DNA of 64,000 bases from Bacteroidota bacterium (GTDB lineage: Bacteria > Bacteroidota > Ignavibacteria > Palsa-1295): contig JAUZNX010000001.1 of assembly GCA_030706745.1 (NCBI GenBank), positions 124,001 through 188,000 of the forward strand. The letters are read 5' to 3'. Below, piece by piece: positions 16,273 to 25,054 of the stretch. Each line of letters begins with the position of its first letter. The first letter of the stretch is position 1. The notes under the pieces were generated by a model that was given only the letters and a program-made list of their open reading frames with translations, ran no database searches and was not told where the DNA came from. A program made the translations under genes and the position numbers.

Positions 16273-17991
16273 TTAGTTTGCTTTGATCGCATCGGGTGCG
16301 GGAAGGATGGGTAGACGCTCCTGCGATTTCTGTTTCTTCTGTACTTCGATCTCACGGACGAGCAGACTCGGGCTTGAAGCAGATACCGGAACCCATCCGG
16401 ACTCCGCTCCACAAATGCCATTGAATGTTTCACCATCGTTACCGGCGGCAATGATCCGTTCAAACGTGGCCAGCGGTGTGCCAATTAAATCAACCCCACG
16501 AACGAGTTCGTCTGGACGGCCATCGGCATAGACGCGATATACGAGAATGGGCAACACGTTGAATGCATTTGGGATCGTGCGACCGGTCAAAGTGAACCCA
16601 CCTTCCACTTGCTGAAACCATAAACCGTATGGCTTACCGGCGCGCTTGCACTCCGCAATGAGCAGCGCACGCAACGAATCGACGGGTACAGTCTGCCGTG
16701 CAATAACGACAAGATTCGATTGCCGCGCCACCGGAAGCTTGCCTGGCTGCGCGCGAGCATGACCGTTCGAATGTGAGAACCCTTCAATCGGTGAGCGCGA
16801 CATCAGAAAATTCTCGAGTACGCCGCTATCGACAACATTGACCCGCTGACCTCGGACACCCTCGTCATCATATTCGTAGCATCCGAGCAAGTCGGTCCCT
16901 CGGTATTGCTTTTGGTTGGGATCGAAGTAGACATCCATAAACGCGGGCAAAATTCTTTGTCCGATCTTCTTCTTGAACGTCTGTCCTTCGGCTTCATTCT
17001 TTTGCCGATGCCCCTCAACGCGGTGGCCAAAAATTTCATGAAAAAACACGCCAGCCGCTCCACCCGAGAGGATTGCGGGCCCTGCATAAGGATCGACAAT
17101 CGGCGCATTCCGCATTTTCATCAACATCGCGATCATTTGACGAACGTCGCTCAAAATCGTATCATCCGAAGGAAGGTCCTCGGGTTTGAACGCGAAGTAG
17201 CTTTTGTAAAGCGGCAACTCCATCCCATCATCGGCCTTCGCCGTTGCCATGACCATCACGCGGACATAAAGCTGATTGGAGGCGATTTCACCACCTTCCG
17301 TCGAAACAAAATACTTGCGGACAATATTTGCTTCGAGCGTCGCTTTGGCTTCGAATATATCCTTCTGCCCCGCAAAGAGTGCGGAGTATCGTCGAAGTCG
17401 CGCTTCCCAGGCTGATCTGTTCCTGAAGTAGCTCGACATCTCTATCGGAGCTTCATAATAGTGGTTCGAGGCATCCGCTTTACTGAAATCACCAGACGTA
17501 TCTTCTTCTGCAACTTTGACGGTCTTGTTCGTCCGCACTTGCTGCAAGCGTTCGGTAGCGGCCTTGTAAGCCTGATCCGTCTCGCGCCACAGCGCGAGCC
17601 TCAGTGCTTCATCGTTATTCTCGAACGGAATCATGCGCGCCCCGCCTCGCGCAAACATATCGTTCGAGGCGCGGATTTGATGGGTATTATCGAGCGAGTA
17701 ATCTCCAACTCGCAAATCAACGAGCAACATCCGATGGCGGCTCGAATCGGACTTCACGATCGAGCCATAGCTCGCCGTCATGCTGACGGTCTGCTCGTCG
17801 CCCACATTGTAACTCATATAGTAGGGCGGAGTGGCTTGCTTTCCGAGAGCGGATTGCTCGCGAGCGAGCTCTTTCGACAGCGTCTGAATTATGGGGTCGC
17901 TCGTAGCAGTCTGGCTTTTGGCCGGCATTGCTGTCAACAGAGCGAGCAAAAGTACGGGCCAAAAGGCGCGAAATCGAAGAACTGGGTGCAT
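16273..17991 (-). CDS. Exported TldD-family metalloprotease with HExxxH motif
   Basis: The 572-residue protein starts MHPVLRFRAFWPVLLLALLT with a signal peptide (cleavage near 'AKSQ'). The catalytic zinc motif 'HEIFGHRVEGH' is at about residue 318, followed by 'LGCYEYDDEGVRGQRVNVVDSG' and 'NGHARAQPGKLPVARQSNL'. TldD proteins process peptides inside cells, for example microcin B17. Here both members of the pair carry export signals, so the role is probably periplasmic. An upstream extension of 24 codons exists but lacks a better start. The gene is first in the pair, with about 120 bases to the GH105 gene behind it. Confidence 0.9.
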   Translation of the reverse strand: MHPVLRFRAFWPVLLLALLTAMPAKSQTATSDPIIQTLSKELAREQSALGKQATPPYYMSYNVGDEQTVSMTASYGSIVKSDSSRHRMLLVDLRVGDYSLDNTHQIRASNDMFARGGARMIPFENNDEALRLALWRETDQAYKAATERLQQVRTNKTVKVAEEDTSGDFSKADASNHYYEAPIEMSSYFRNRSAWEARLRRYSALFAGQKDIFEAKATLEANIVRKYFVSTEGGEIASNQLYVRVMVMATAKADDGMELPLYKSYFAFKPEDLPSDDTILSDVRQMIAMLMKMRNAPIVDPYAGPAILSGGAAGVFFHEIFGHRVEGHRQKNEAEGQTFKKKIGQRILPAFMDVYFDPNQKQYRGTDLLGCYEYDDEGVRGQRVNVVDSGVLENFLMSRSPIEGFSHSNGHARAQPGKLPVARQSNLVVIARQTVPVDSLRALLIAECKRAGKPYGLWFQQVEGGFTLTGRTIPNAFNVLPILVYRVYADGRPDELVRGVDLIGTPLATFERIIAAGNDGETFNGICGAESGWVPVSASSPSLLVREIEVQKKQKSQERLPILPAPDAIKAN

Positions 17992-18113
17992 GTCTAACGG
18001 TTGGGTAAAATCTTGTGGCCCCCGAACGAAAAAGGCCAACAGTATGAGCATATCGAAGCGCAAATCCGGTCGGAAGAGTTCAAACTTCAGGGGGGCAGTG
18101 TATGAGTTCTAGC

Positions 18114-19151
18114 TCATCCATCGAGCGTCGCCAATTCAGCCATAGCCAGCAAAAATGAACCGGTACCCCACCACCATTCGCCAGTCGCCAGTGACTTGTA
18201 GTACTCGGCCGTCCCGGGCCAGGTACCTTCGGAAACACCAAGGACGCGGCCAGTCTCGTCAACGGCGCCTTCGATACCTCGCTTGGCCTTCTCCATGAGA
18301 CTGATTGTACCCATCCGACCGATTTGTCCGATCCTTCGCGCACGTGCATATGCGAAGAGATACATGGCAGAAGCAGACACCTCTTCATACGCCTTCGGAT
18401 CATCAATGATCGTCCGCCAGAGCCCACCCTTCGTTTGGTACAGTGCAATAGCTGAAGAGAGTTTCTGGAAGACCGCTAGCAAATCCTTGTAGCGTGCGGA
18501 TTTCTTGTCCAACTTTGGGAGCACTTCTGCAAGCGTCATCATCACCCAGCCATTGCCACGCGCCCAACTGCCTTCAGAGCGATTGCCGCCGTTGTTCTCC
18601 TGGCAGTGAATAAAGAATGGCTTCTCGCCATCCTGCAACCGATCGAGATGGAGCACAATCTGCTTAATGGCATCGTCCTCCCAGGGAAGTCCAAGCGCCG
18701 GACCGATCTTCGAGAGCACGACTGCTGAATAATAGACAGTGTCAATATAGATATTCGGAAGATCGATATTGTGCAACAGTATTCCTTCACCATTGCGCAA
18801 TGCTTTGCAGCGAATAAACTCGTAAATCCGAAGCGCGGTATCTCGAAGCTGAATCTGGAATTCCGGAAACTCCCGCATGACATCGGGATAAAGCAGACCT
18901 ATACTCCACGAGCCACAGAAATAATTGATTTGAACGCGCTCGGCCAGATGGAATGCAAGCCAATGGCGAAGGTACGCACGGACATTCGGATTGTCATCGA
19001 CGCGAAGTCCTGCAAGCAGCCCGTACATTGCAAGCGATTGCCCCCAGTCCGTGGATTGCGATTCCGGACGGTAGCGCGCGATGAATGACTCGCTGACCGT
19101 CCTTATTATGGGTAACGGATAACTTATGGCTTTGGAAAAAGTCTTCGACAT
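18114..19151 (-). CDS. GH105 unsaturated rhamnogalacturonyl/glucuronyl hydrolase
   Basis: The 345-residue (alpha/alpha)6 enzyme removes the terminal 4,5-unsaturated uronic acid left by polysaccharide lyases. It has the family signatures 'NIYIDTVYYSAV' (the catalytic Asp137 position, as in YteR) and 'GSWARGNGWVMMTLAEVLP', plus 'AYEEVSASAMYLFAYARA' and 'GEWWWGTGSFLLAMAE'. No signal peptide is visible, so it acts on imported disaccharides. It is the last gene of the uronate operon, 16 bases after the KDPG aldolase gene. Confidence 0.9.
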   Translation of the reverse strand: MSKTFSKAISYPLPIIRTVSESFIARYRPESQSTDWGQSLAMYGLLAGLRVDDNPNVRAYLRHWLAFHLAERVQINYFCGSWSIGLLYPDVMREFPEFQIQLRDTALRIYEFIRCKALRNGEGILLHNIDLPNIYIDTVYYSAVVLSKIGPALGLPWEDDAIKQIVLHLDRLQDGEKPFFIHCQENNGGNRSEGSWARGNGWVMMTLAEVLPKLDKKSARYKDLLAVFQKLSSAIALYQTKGGLWRTIIDDPKAYEEVSASAMYLFAYARARRIGQIGRMGTISLMEKAKRGIEGAVDETGRVLGVSEGTWPGTAEYYKSLATGEWWWGTGSFLLAMAELATLDG

Positions 19152-19167
19152 TGCTCAGCCGGTTATA

Positions 19168-19800
19168 TTAACCCCTTGCCGCCGACACGATCTGACGAGC
19201 CCGCTGCGTGATAGTACTGAGTGCACTGTCATCCATATCGCGATCGCTGACGAGTGGTGTTCCGATACCAACGGCAGATGCACCCGCGGCGAACCAGTCC
19301 GATACGTTGTCTGGCGTGACGCCATTGGTCGGTACGAATCGAATATCCGGAAATGGTCCTCGCATCGCGCGCAGATATTGTGGACCAAGTCCCACAAGTG
19401 GAAAAAGCTTCACGAAATCGGATCCCGACTGCGATGCTTGCCACGCTTCGGTGGGTGTCAGGGCACCGGCCATTGAAACAAGGCCAACTTGTTGGGCAAC
19501 GGCGAGCATATCAAGGTCGGTCACGGGGCTTACTAAAAATTTCGCGCCGCTCTCAATCGCTTGTGTTGCAGCTTCAACTCCGATAACAGTGCCGGCGCCC
19601 AACAGACACAACGGAAATTCTTTGGCGACGCGATGAATTGCTTCCAGCGCATCGCCCGAATTCAGCGTAATCTCGACCGTTGTGATGCCACCTTCGAGGA
19701 TCGCTTCGACGATGCGCTCGATTCCCACCGTCCGCTTCAGCCGCAGCACGGCGAAGACCTTCTCTTTAAGAATGCGTTGAATGCTTGCGCCTTTGGTCAT
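19168..19800 (-). CDS. eda: KDPG/KHG aldolase
   Basis: The 210-residue class I aldolase splits 2-keto-3-deoxy-6-phosphogluconate to pyruvate and glyceraldehyde-3-phosphate. The catalytic lysine is Lys131 in 'SDFVKLFP' and the general acid/base Glu43 is in 'TTVEITL'. 'LLGAGTVIG' and 'FVPTNGVTPDNV' are family signatures. I use the Met at 19800, four bases after the RraA-like stop; the longer frame overlaps that gene. It provides the last step of the unsaturated-uronate route encoded by this operon. Confidence 0.92.
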   Translation of the reverse strand: MTKGASIQRILKEKVFAVLRLKRTVGIERIVEAILEGGITTVEITLNSGDALEAIHRVAKEFPLCLLGAGTVIGVEAATQAIESGAKFLVSPVTDLDMLAVAQQVGLVSMAGALTPTEAWQASQSGSDFVKLFPLVGLGPQYLRAMRGPFPDIRFVPTNGVTPDNVSDWFAAGASAVGIGTPLVSDRDMDDSALSTITQRARQIVSAARG

Positions 19801-19804
19801 GTGC

Positions 19805-20461
19805 CTAAAACGTCTCGAACTCCGAAAATAGCTCACGCGCGGCGCGGCCTTCGGTGAGTCCTTGCGCCGTCTTGTGCTCGCCTTCGATCGACTTCATCAG
19901 TTCGACATAGACGCGCTCGAAGTGTGCCTGAGGAATCACGACGACTCCATTCGCATCGCCGAAGACCACATCGCAAGGCTCAATACGAACGTCGCCTATT
20001 GTAACGGTCACGTTATACTCGGCCATGTATCCACGACGGCGAATATCCTTGATGCAGCGATACGATCCGAATACAGGGAAGTCCAATTTGGCGATCTGCT
20101 CGAAATCGCGAATGCCGCCGTTCACCGCCGCTGCGACCGCGCCACGCGCCTTCGCGCGCGTGGACATCAGCCCGCCCCACAGCGCCGCATCGATATCGGC
20201 ATCAGAAGCGACGATCACAAACGCATGCTCTGGAATCGAATCGACCATCGCCAGGAGCTTGTCGATCTCGACATATTCTTTGGTCGGGACCACCCGGCAG
20301 GGATACGCAACGCCAGCCACTTTCAGAGTGGGATCGAATGGAATGGATTGGATCTCATGTGCAAGCACGTGCGAAGGAATACCCAGCCGGTCCATTACAT
20401 CGCTGACGAGCGGCGTAAAGAAGCGACCGAACGAGCGAAGAACTTCTGGATTGACGATCAT
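19805..20461 (-). CDS. RraA-like / HMG-aldolase family protein
   Basis: The 218-residue protein belongs to the RraA/4-hydroxy-4-methyl-2-oxoglutarate aldolase family. The key region 'WGGLMSTRAKARGAVAAAVN' is followed by 'GGIRD', giving the oxaloacetate/pyruvate site with the conserved Arg-Asp. In catabolic operons these proteins act as class II pyruvate aldolases or oxaloacetate decarboxylases; as RraA they inhibit RNase E. The gene overlaps the KduI/IolB-like gene by four bases (ATGA) and ends four bases before eda, so it is part of the uronate operon. A sugar-acid role is more likely than RNase control. Confidence 0.85.
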   Translation of the reverse strand: MIVNPEVLRSFGRFFTPLVSDVMDRLGIPSHVLAHEIQSIPFDPTLKVAGVAYPCRVVPTKEYVEIDKLLAMVDSIPEHAFVIVASDADIDAALWGGLMSTRAKARGAVAAAVNGGIRDFEQIAKLDFPVFGSYRCIKDIRRRGYMAEYNVTVTIGDVRIEPCDVVFGDANGVVVIPQAHFERVYVELMKSIEGEHKTAQGLTEGRAARELFSEFETF

Positions 20462-21258
20462 CTCAATCCCGTTGGCATTTGCTCAAATCCGGGTTGCACA
20501 TTGACTCCGCCCAATGAGCGCCAGGTATCATCCTCCAGTGAACAGAGGATCCAGCAAAAGTTGATCGGGTAGCCAGGCGCGGCGACGTTTGGATGATACC
20601 CTTCGACGATCGCGACAGCATCATTCTCATACACGGGCTGGACGAACTCGGGATTCTCAAGATTCGAATACACGAACTGCGTTCCGAATCCCGGTCGAGG
20701 CATATCGAAGAAGAGATAGAGTTCTTCGCGGGTTGCAGCATGCTCATGGGGCGGCCAACTCGTCCAGTTGCCGGGTTTGGACATCGTCACTCCCATCAGC
20801 AAGCGCGAACCTTGCACGTTCTCCGCGAGTACTTTGTGGATGTCGCGGTAGTATGGTTCGGCACCGACATGCAGTGTGAGCGAATCGCTGTTCTTCACAT
20901 CTCGCTCGAAGCTAACAAACTTAGTAGGATGCACCTTCTTTGTTGGCGCGGAGCCTTCGACAAGATCGAGGAAATCGTCGGTCGAGACTTCAAAGGCCTC
21001 GCCCCTGCCCACATAGATTCCATCGAATCTATTGATTCTATGCTCTTCCGATCCCACCCGCACAGTCCCGCTTCCATGCAAACAGAGCAACGTAGTCTCT
21101 CGGCCTTCATTTTGGCCGGATGCACGCGGCGTGGATTTATCAAGGATAATGCGGCCGGCGTGGATCGCCTTGAACGCTGAGGTCGCAGGCGTGATCGCAA
21201 TGTTGCGGCCTTTCAGGGCAACTGTATTTCGAACGAGCCAATTCATACTATTCTTCAT
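20458..21258 (-). CDS. KduI/IolB-family isomerase
   Basis: The 266-residue double-cupin protein belongs to the KduI/IolB family. The metal-site segment 'WTSWPPHEHAATREELYLFF' (His, His, Glu) and the later 'VEGYHPNVAAPGY' are closer to IolB (5-deoxyglucuronate isomerase) than to classical KduI, which has an 'HTH-RR-E-Y' pattern. In this operon it sits with a KduD-like dehydrogenase and KDPG aldolase, so it probably performs the KduI step, isomerising 5-dehydro-4-deoxy-D-glucuronate. The start overlaps the stop of the exported protein gene by four bases. An inositol role is less likely because no iol genes are present. Confidence 0.82.
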   Translation of the reverse strand: MKNSMNWLVRNTVALKGRNIAITPATSAFKAIHAGRIILDKSTPRASGQNEGRETTLLCLHGSGTVRVGSEEHRINRFDGIYVGRGEAFEVSTDDFLDLVEGSAPTKKVHPTKFVSFERDVKNSDSLTLHVGAEPYYRDIHKVLAENVQGSRLLMGVTMSKPGNWTSWPPHEHAATREELYLFFDMPRPGFGTQFVYSNLENPEFVQPVYENDAVAIVEGYHPNVAAPGYPINFCWILCSLEDDTWRSLGGVNVQPGFEQMPTGLR

Positions 21259-21665
21259 TTCGATAATTCCTTTTTCAGTTCGATCAAATCCGAGATAGGA
21301 GCCCAATCGTCATGACGTTCCCATTTCTTCCGATGTTTCAACCGATAGCCGATTGAAGCCAGAGAATCTGCCCTGTGCTCAAAAAATACCGGTCGGATGA
21401 GACTATCCGTTGGGAAATCGGTCGGGTCGTAATACATCCAAACGTTGATAAGGAGCGGCAGATCCTTTCTTTGGCATGTTTCCTTCAGTGCCACTAAGGC
21501 CTGCCGCATGGCTTCCTTGTTCTCGTCCAAGTCCATCGATTCCTCCTGTCCGCACTGGACATATTCGCGAAATATTTTCCGTACAGCAGCAGTCGGGGTG
21601 CGAGTACCTTGAGCATGCGCCAGCGAGCATTCAAGCATGAAGAGAAATATAAATATGTACTTCAT
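21255..21665 (-). CDS. Exported hypothetical protein inside the uronate operon
   Basis: The 136-residue protein begins MKYIFIFLFMLECSLAHAQG, a clear signal peptide. The mature part is charged and helical with 'NVWMYYDPTDFPTDSL' and 'HRKKWERHDDWAPISDLIEL'. I do not recognise a family. It lies between kduD-like and the KduI/IolB-like gene, with a ten-base gap on one side and a four-base overlap on the other, so it is co-expressed. The position suggests a link with polysaccharide or disaccharide handling in the periplasm, but nothing in the sequence proves this. Confidence 0.7.
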   Translation of the reverse strand: MKYIFIFLFMLECSLAHAQGTRTPTAAVRKIFREYVQCGQEESMDLDENKEAMRQALVALKETCQRKDLPLLINVWMYYDPTDFPTDSLIRPVFFEHRADSLASIGYRLKHRKKWERHDDWAPISDLIELKKELSK

Positions 21666-21675
21666 TGCAGTATTT

Positions 21676-22458
21676 CTAATATCCCAGCCATCCTCCATCG
21701 ACCACAAGCACGTGCCCATTGACGTAGTCGGAAGCGGACGAGGCAAGGTAGATGATGGCGCCAGCAAGGTCTTCCGGTTCGCCCCAGCGAGCAGCGGGAA
21801 TCCGCGAGAAGACTTGCTTGCTCCGTTCGGCATTCGAGCGAAGCGCCGCAGTCGCATTGGTCAGCATATAGCCTGGTGCTATGGCGTTAACGTTAATATT
21901 ATACTTGGCCCACTCATTCGCGAGCGCCTTCGTAAGCTGCGCAACGCCGCCTTTTGCAGCTGCATACGCTGCGATGTTCAAGCCGCCTTGAAATGACATG
22001 AGAGATGCCATATTGATGATCTTGCCACTGCCTTGATCGACCATCACTTTGCCGATGGCTTGCGCCCAACTGAATACCGCATTCAGATTGGTGTCGATCA
22101 CATCATACCAATCGTGGGCAGTGTAGTCGGTAGCCGGGGATCGGCGAATGATGCCTGCGTTGTTGATGAGGATATCGATCGTGCCTGAGCGTTGGATGAT
22201 CGTTGCCAAGGCTTCCATCATCTTCTCGGGGTCTTTGACATCGCACGCAATTGAATATGACCGATCGGTCTGCTCCGAGCGATTGGCAGCAATTTGCTGC
22301 TGGACCTCTTTCAGCGCCGCCTGATCCCGCCCGATCAGTGCAACAGTTGCACCCGCACCCGCGAGCGCAACCGCGGCGGCGCGACCCAATCCGCGCGATG
22401 CGCCGGTCACAAGTGCGACTTTTCCTTCGAGTGAAAAAAGTTGTTCGAGGTAAGACAT
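21676..22458 (-). CDS. KduD-like 2-deoxy-D-gluconate 3-dehydrogenase (SDR)
   Basis: The 260-residue short-chain dehydrogenase has the cofactor loop 'VTGASRGLGRAAAVALAGAG', 'NNAGIIRRSPATDY', the catalytic Ser in 'ASLMSFQGG' and Tyr/Lys in 'YAAAKGGVAQLTKALANEWA', and the tail 'VNGHVLVVDGGWL'. The 'NNAGIIRR', 'SFQGG', 'INVNAIAPGYM' and 'RIPAARWGEP' blocks are those of KduD, which reduces 3-deoxy-D-glycero-2,5-hexodiulosonate to KDG. It is the first gene of the operon. I prefer the ATG at 22458 over an in-frame TTG six bases upstream. No KDG kinase is present in the operon. Confidence 0.9.
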   Translation of the reverse strand: MSYLEQLFSLEGKVALVTGASRGLGRAAAVALAGAGATVALIGRDQAALKEVQQQIAANRSEQTDRSYSIACDVKDPEKMMEALATIIQRSGTIDILINNAGIIRRSPATDYTAHDWYDVIDTNLNAVFSWAQAIGKVMVDQGSGKIINMASLMSFQGGLNIAAYAAAKGGVAQLTKALANEWAKYNINVNAIAPGYMLTNATAALRSNAERSKQVFSRIPAARWGEPEDLAGAIIYLASSASDYVNGHVLVVDGGWLGY

Positions 22459-22612
22459 CCTCAAAAATACGACGCAATCCTAGCCATACAAATGGATTTC
22501 CCTTTCTTCGAGATTGGGAACGAGCGGAAGGGACATGTCATCCGCCGGGATAATGGAGTGCAACTCCATTCAGGAGCAATTTGCTCGCTGAACAGTGCAA
22601 GGTTCTCCAAAC

Positions 22613-22810
22613 CTAAACCACCACTTTGGCCTTCAGCCCATCAATCGGCCAGAGACGCAATGCTTGTGCTGCACTCGTTTTCTGCTTTTCGCTGCCATCA
22701 CGCATGACGATCTCGTAGGCGCTTTGTCGCTCCGCGTGATCGAAAAATGTGGGATGTGCAAGGCGATTCAGGGCTTCCTTGGTGTCGATGGAAATCTTGC
22801 TGAGTTTCAT
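22613..22810 (-). CDS. Possible small protein of unknown function
   Basis: A 65-residue frame starting MKLSKISIDTKEALNRLAHP lies between the ABC permease and the uronate operon. Its sequence has a normal mix of charged and aliphatic residues, but no motif. A competing plus-strand frame from 22492 looks like its antisense. The rest of this 450-base interval (22459-22612 and 22811-22908) holds no other gene I can support; a small palindrome (ATGGAGTGCAACTCCAT) lies near 22553. Confidence 0.4.
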   Translation of the reverse strand: MKLSKISIDTKEALNRLAHPTFFDHAERQSAYEIVMRDGSEKQKTSAAQALRLWPIDGLKAKVVV

Positions 22811-22908
22811 ATTGCTCGGGTTAAAAGGATAAGCCCTCCTGGGCATACGTACTTGGCCGCGAACACCGCCTTGCCAGGATTAGTGGCCTCAATCTTCCGC
22901 AAAGTGGA

Positions 22909-24159
22909 CTATTCATGCCGAAGCGCTTCGATCGGGTTCATTCTGGCCGCTTTCCGCGCCGGATACCAACCGAAGAAGACTCCGACAAATGTCGCCGCGC
23001 TGAATGAGAGCCCGACTGCGCTGGAAGAGATCATCAAACTCCAGCCATTCTGTGATGACACAACCGAGCTTGCAACATAGCCCAGGAGGATACCGATCGC
23101 ACCGCCCACAAGACTCAAGGTCACGGCTTCGGTCAAGAACTGCAGCAGGATATTGAAGCCTTTGGCACCGATGGACTTGCGAATGCCAATCTCCCGGGTG
23201 CGCTCCGTTACGCTGACGAGCATGATATTCATAATGCCAATTCCACCGACAACCAACGAAATTATTGCGGCCATGCTTAACAGATTCGTCATCGTTGCAG
23301 TCGTCTCGGCGGCAGCCTGCGCCATTTCGACCTGCGAGCGCACGCGGAAATCCTGATTGTCCGTTGGTTGCAGCCGATGCTCGATGCGCAGAATGCGAGA
23401 TACATCCGCAATCGCTTGCTGTGTCACGTCGGGCGAAATCGTACTCACAAAAATATCTTCGAGCCACGTGATTCCCATGATGCGCCGTTGAACTGTCGCT
23501 AATGGAGCAAGGACATTGTCGTCCTGATCTTGGCCGAAGCTATTGACGCCTTTCTCTTTCAAAATGCCGATGACCATGCAAGGGACGTTCTTGATACGGA
23601 TCGTCTGGCCAATGGCGTCGATATCCCCGAAGAGGTTTGTCGCGACAGTCTTTCCGAGTAAGCAGACTTTCCGGCCCGTCTTCGCGTCGGCTTCGGTAAA
23701 CATGCTGCCGCGCTCGACGACATAATTTCGTATCGGTAGAATCGCTGGAGTTGAACCTGTGATGCGCGTCAACCAATTCGCATTTCCGGCAATGACTTGC
23801 GCTCTCGTATCGACCGATGCCGCTACCTCATCCAGGTAGGGTGATTGCTTCACCGCTTCCGCGTCTTTGTCCGTCAGCCGAATGCTGCCGCCGGCGCCGG
23901 AGGAAATACCGCCTGACATCGTTGGTCCCGGATCGATCTGCAACATGTTCGTGCCCATCGAGTTGATCTGCGCGGCCACAATCTGCGCGGCGCCTTGTCC
24001 GATCGCTGTCATCGTGATCACCGAGCCCACTCCAATGATGATCCCGAGCATTGTCAGTAATGCACGCATCTTGTTGCTCGCAAGCGACTGAAGGGCCATC
24101 GATACGCTGCTCGCGAGTTGTGTGATCATGCGGAGGAAAACATCCAACAGCGACCGCAT
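22909..24159 (-). CDS. MacB/FtsX-type ABC transporter permease
   Basis: The 416-residue membrane protein has the MacB permease layout: a first helix in 'NKMRALLTMLGIIIGVGSVI', a large periplasmic domain (about residues 60-270), and three C-terminal helices, with 'GIGIMNIMLVSVTERTREIG' then 'IRKSIGAKG' in between and the family ending 'ARMNPIEALRHE'. It should form a dimer driven by a separate MacB-type ATPase, but no ATPase gene is adjacent. It may have lost its partner or be served by one elsewhere. The 5' neighbour (24192-24947) is in the same direction, 32 bases away. Confidence 0.88.
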   Translation of the reverse strand: MRSLLDVFLRMITQLASSVSMALQSLASNKMRALLTMLGIIIGVGSVITMTAIGQGAAQIVAAQINSMGTNMLQIDPGPTMSGGISSGAGGSIRLTDKDAEAVKQSPYLDEVAASVDTRAQVIAGNANWLTRITGSTPAILPIRNYVVERGSMFTEADAKTGRKVCLLGKTVATNLFGDIDAIGQTIRIKNVPCMVIGILKEKGVNSFGQDQDDNVLAPLATVQRRIMGITWLEDIFVSTISPDVTQQAIADVSRILRIEHRLQPTDNQDFRVRSQVEMAQAAAETTATMTNLLSMAAIISLVVGGIGIMNIMLVSVTERTREIGIRKSIGAKGFNILLQFLTEAVTLSLVGGAIGILLGYVASSVVSSQNGWSLMISSSAVGLSFSAATFVGVFFGWYPARKAARMNPIEALRHE

Positions 24160-24191
24160 GGCGAAAGTTGATCGCCACCATTATCACGCGC

Positions 24192-24947
24192 TCATTCGAC
24201 GTCTGACTCCGCAAGGCTTTCCTTAATCAAATCCAACGCTTCGCCGACCTGCACTTCACGATCTTCCATTTCGAACGACCGCACGGACATCACTGGCTGC
24301 ACGGCTTCTATGATCGCTTCAGCTTTTTTCGGATCGCCCTTCGAGAGCTTCGTCAGATTCGTGAGGATGTCTTCGCCATAGCGGTATTCAGTGTGCTCTT
24401 CGATGACCGGCGTTCGTCCGCTACGAATATCTTTCTTTACGTTTGCCGGAATCGCCTCGCTCTTCAGCAAGACTTTCTTTAGCTCATCGACCAGCGCGTC
24501 CATCTTGTCTTCAGGGATGTCATGCACGAGTTGCGGATTGAACTCGAAGTGCTTGATCTCTTCAATGTCAATTTCGACGCCGAACTTATCTTTCAGCTCC
24601 ATGATCTTTTCGGCGCGGGCTTCATCGATGATCGCATATTTCTTCATCGGCACGATGAGCGCTTTGGCATCGTCTGTCGTCACGGTGAAGGCATTCGCTT
24701 CGCGTCCACCTTTCACGACATCGGTGAGCCATTCCGGCAGCAGATTCTTAAAAACTACTTTACGCGCGTGGCCGGTGATCGAGCCGAGCACCTTGTTCAG
24801 TGCGTTGAGCGCTCCGAGCACCTTCAGCGCGCTGGCTGCGACCGCCTGCTTCGGGCCACGAAGCGTGTAAATTTTCTTCTTGGCTGGTTTCGGCGTCCGG
24901 CTCCTCGATTCCCTGACCGCCGTCCGGATAATATCTTTCATCGGCAT
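24192..24947 (-). CDS. Hypothetical cytoplasmic protein, possibly linked to the DnaB-like gene
   Basis: The 251-residue charged protein has an N-terminal basic segment ('RESRSRTPKPAKKKIYTLRG'), a mid region with 'LLPEWLTDVVKGGREANAF', and an acidic helical C-terminal half. I do not recognise it. A strong Shine-Dalgarno (GGAGG, with five bases before the ATG at 24947) sets the start; an in-frame TTG overlaps that site and is rejected. It follows the DnaB-like gene at 25055-25864 in the same direction after about 105 bases containing a palindromic repeat. Confidence 0.6.
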   Translation of the reverse strand: MPMKDIIRTAVRESRSRTPKPAKKKIYTLRGPKQAVAASALKVLGALNALNKVLGSITGHARKVVFKNLLPEWLTDVVKGGREANAFTVTTDDAKALIVPMKKYAIIDEARAEKIMELKDKFGVEIDIEEIKHFEFNPQLVHDIPEDKMDALVDELKKVLLKSEAIPANVKKDIRSGRTPVIEEHTEYRYGEDILTNLTKLSKGDPKKAEAIIEAVQPVMSVRSFEMEDREVQVGEALDLIKESLAESDVE

Positions 24948-24996
24948 AATCACCTCCAAAGCGCAACGACCGTGCCGACTATCTTCCCCTCTTACT

Positions 24997-25031
24997 CCCC
25001 CTCCTATGGAGCGAAGCGGAAAAGGAGGGGG
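24997..25031. repeat. Palindromic intergenic element
   Basis: A perfect nine-base stem (CCCCCTCCT / AGGAGGGGG) closes a 17-base loop and is followed by CCGGGGGGTGG. It has the look of dispersed GC-rich intergenic palindromes. It lies between two minus-strand genes and could act as an mRNA processing or attenuation hairpin. Confidence 0.55.
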
Positions 25032-25054
25032 CCGGGGGGTGGTTGAGGTGGTTG

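Noticed and set aside
17461..17997. Plus-strand 178-residue frame opposite the TldD-like gene
   Set aside because: Antisense of the catalysed protease gene; no start context or domain.
22492..22707. Plus-strand frame starting MDFPFFEIGNERKG
   Set aside because: Its second half is antisense to a more plausible minus-strand small gene, and its own sequence shows no domain.
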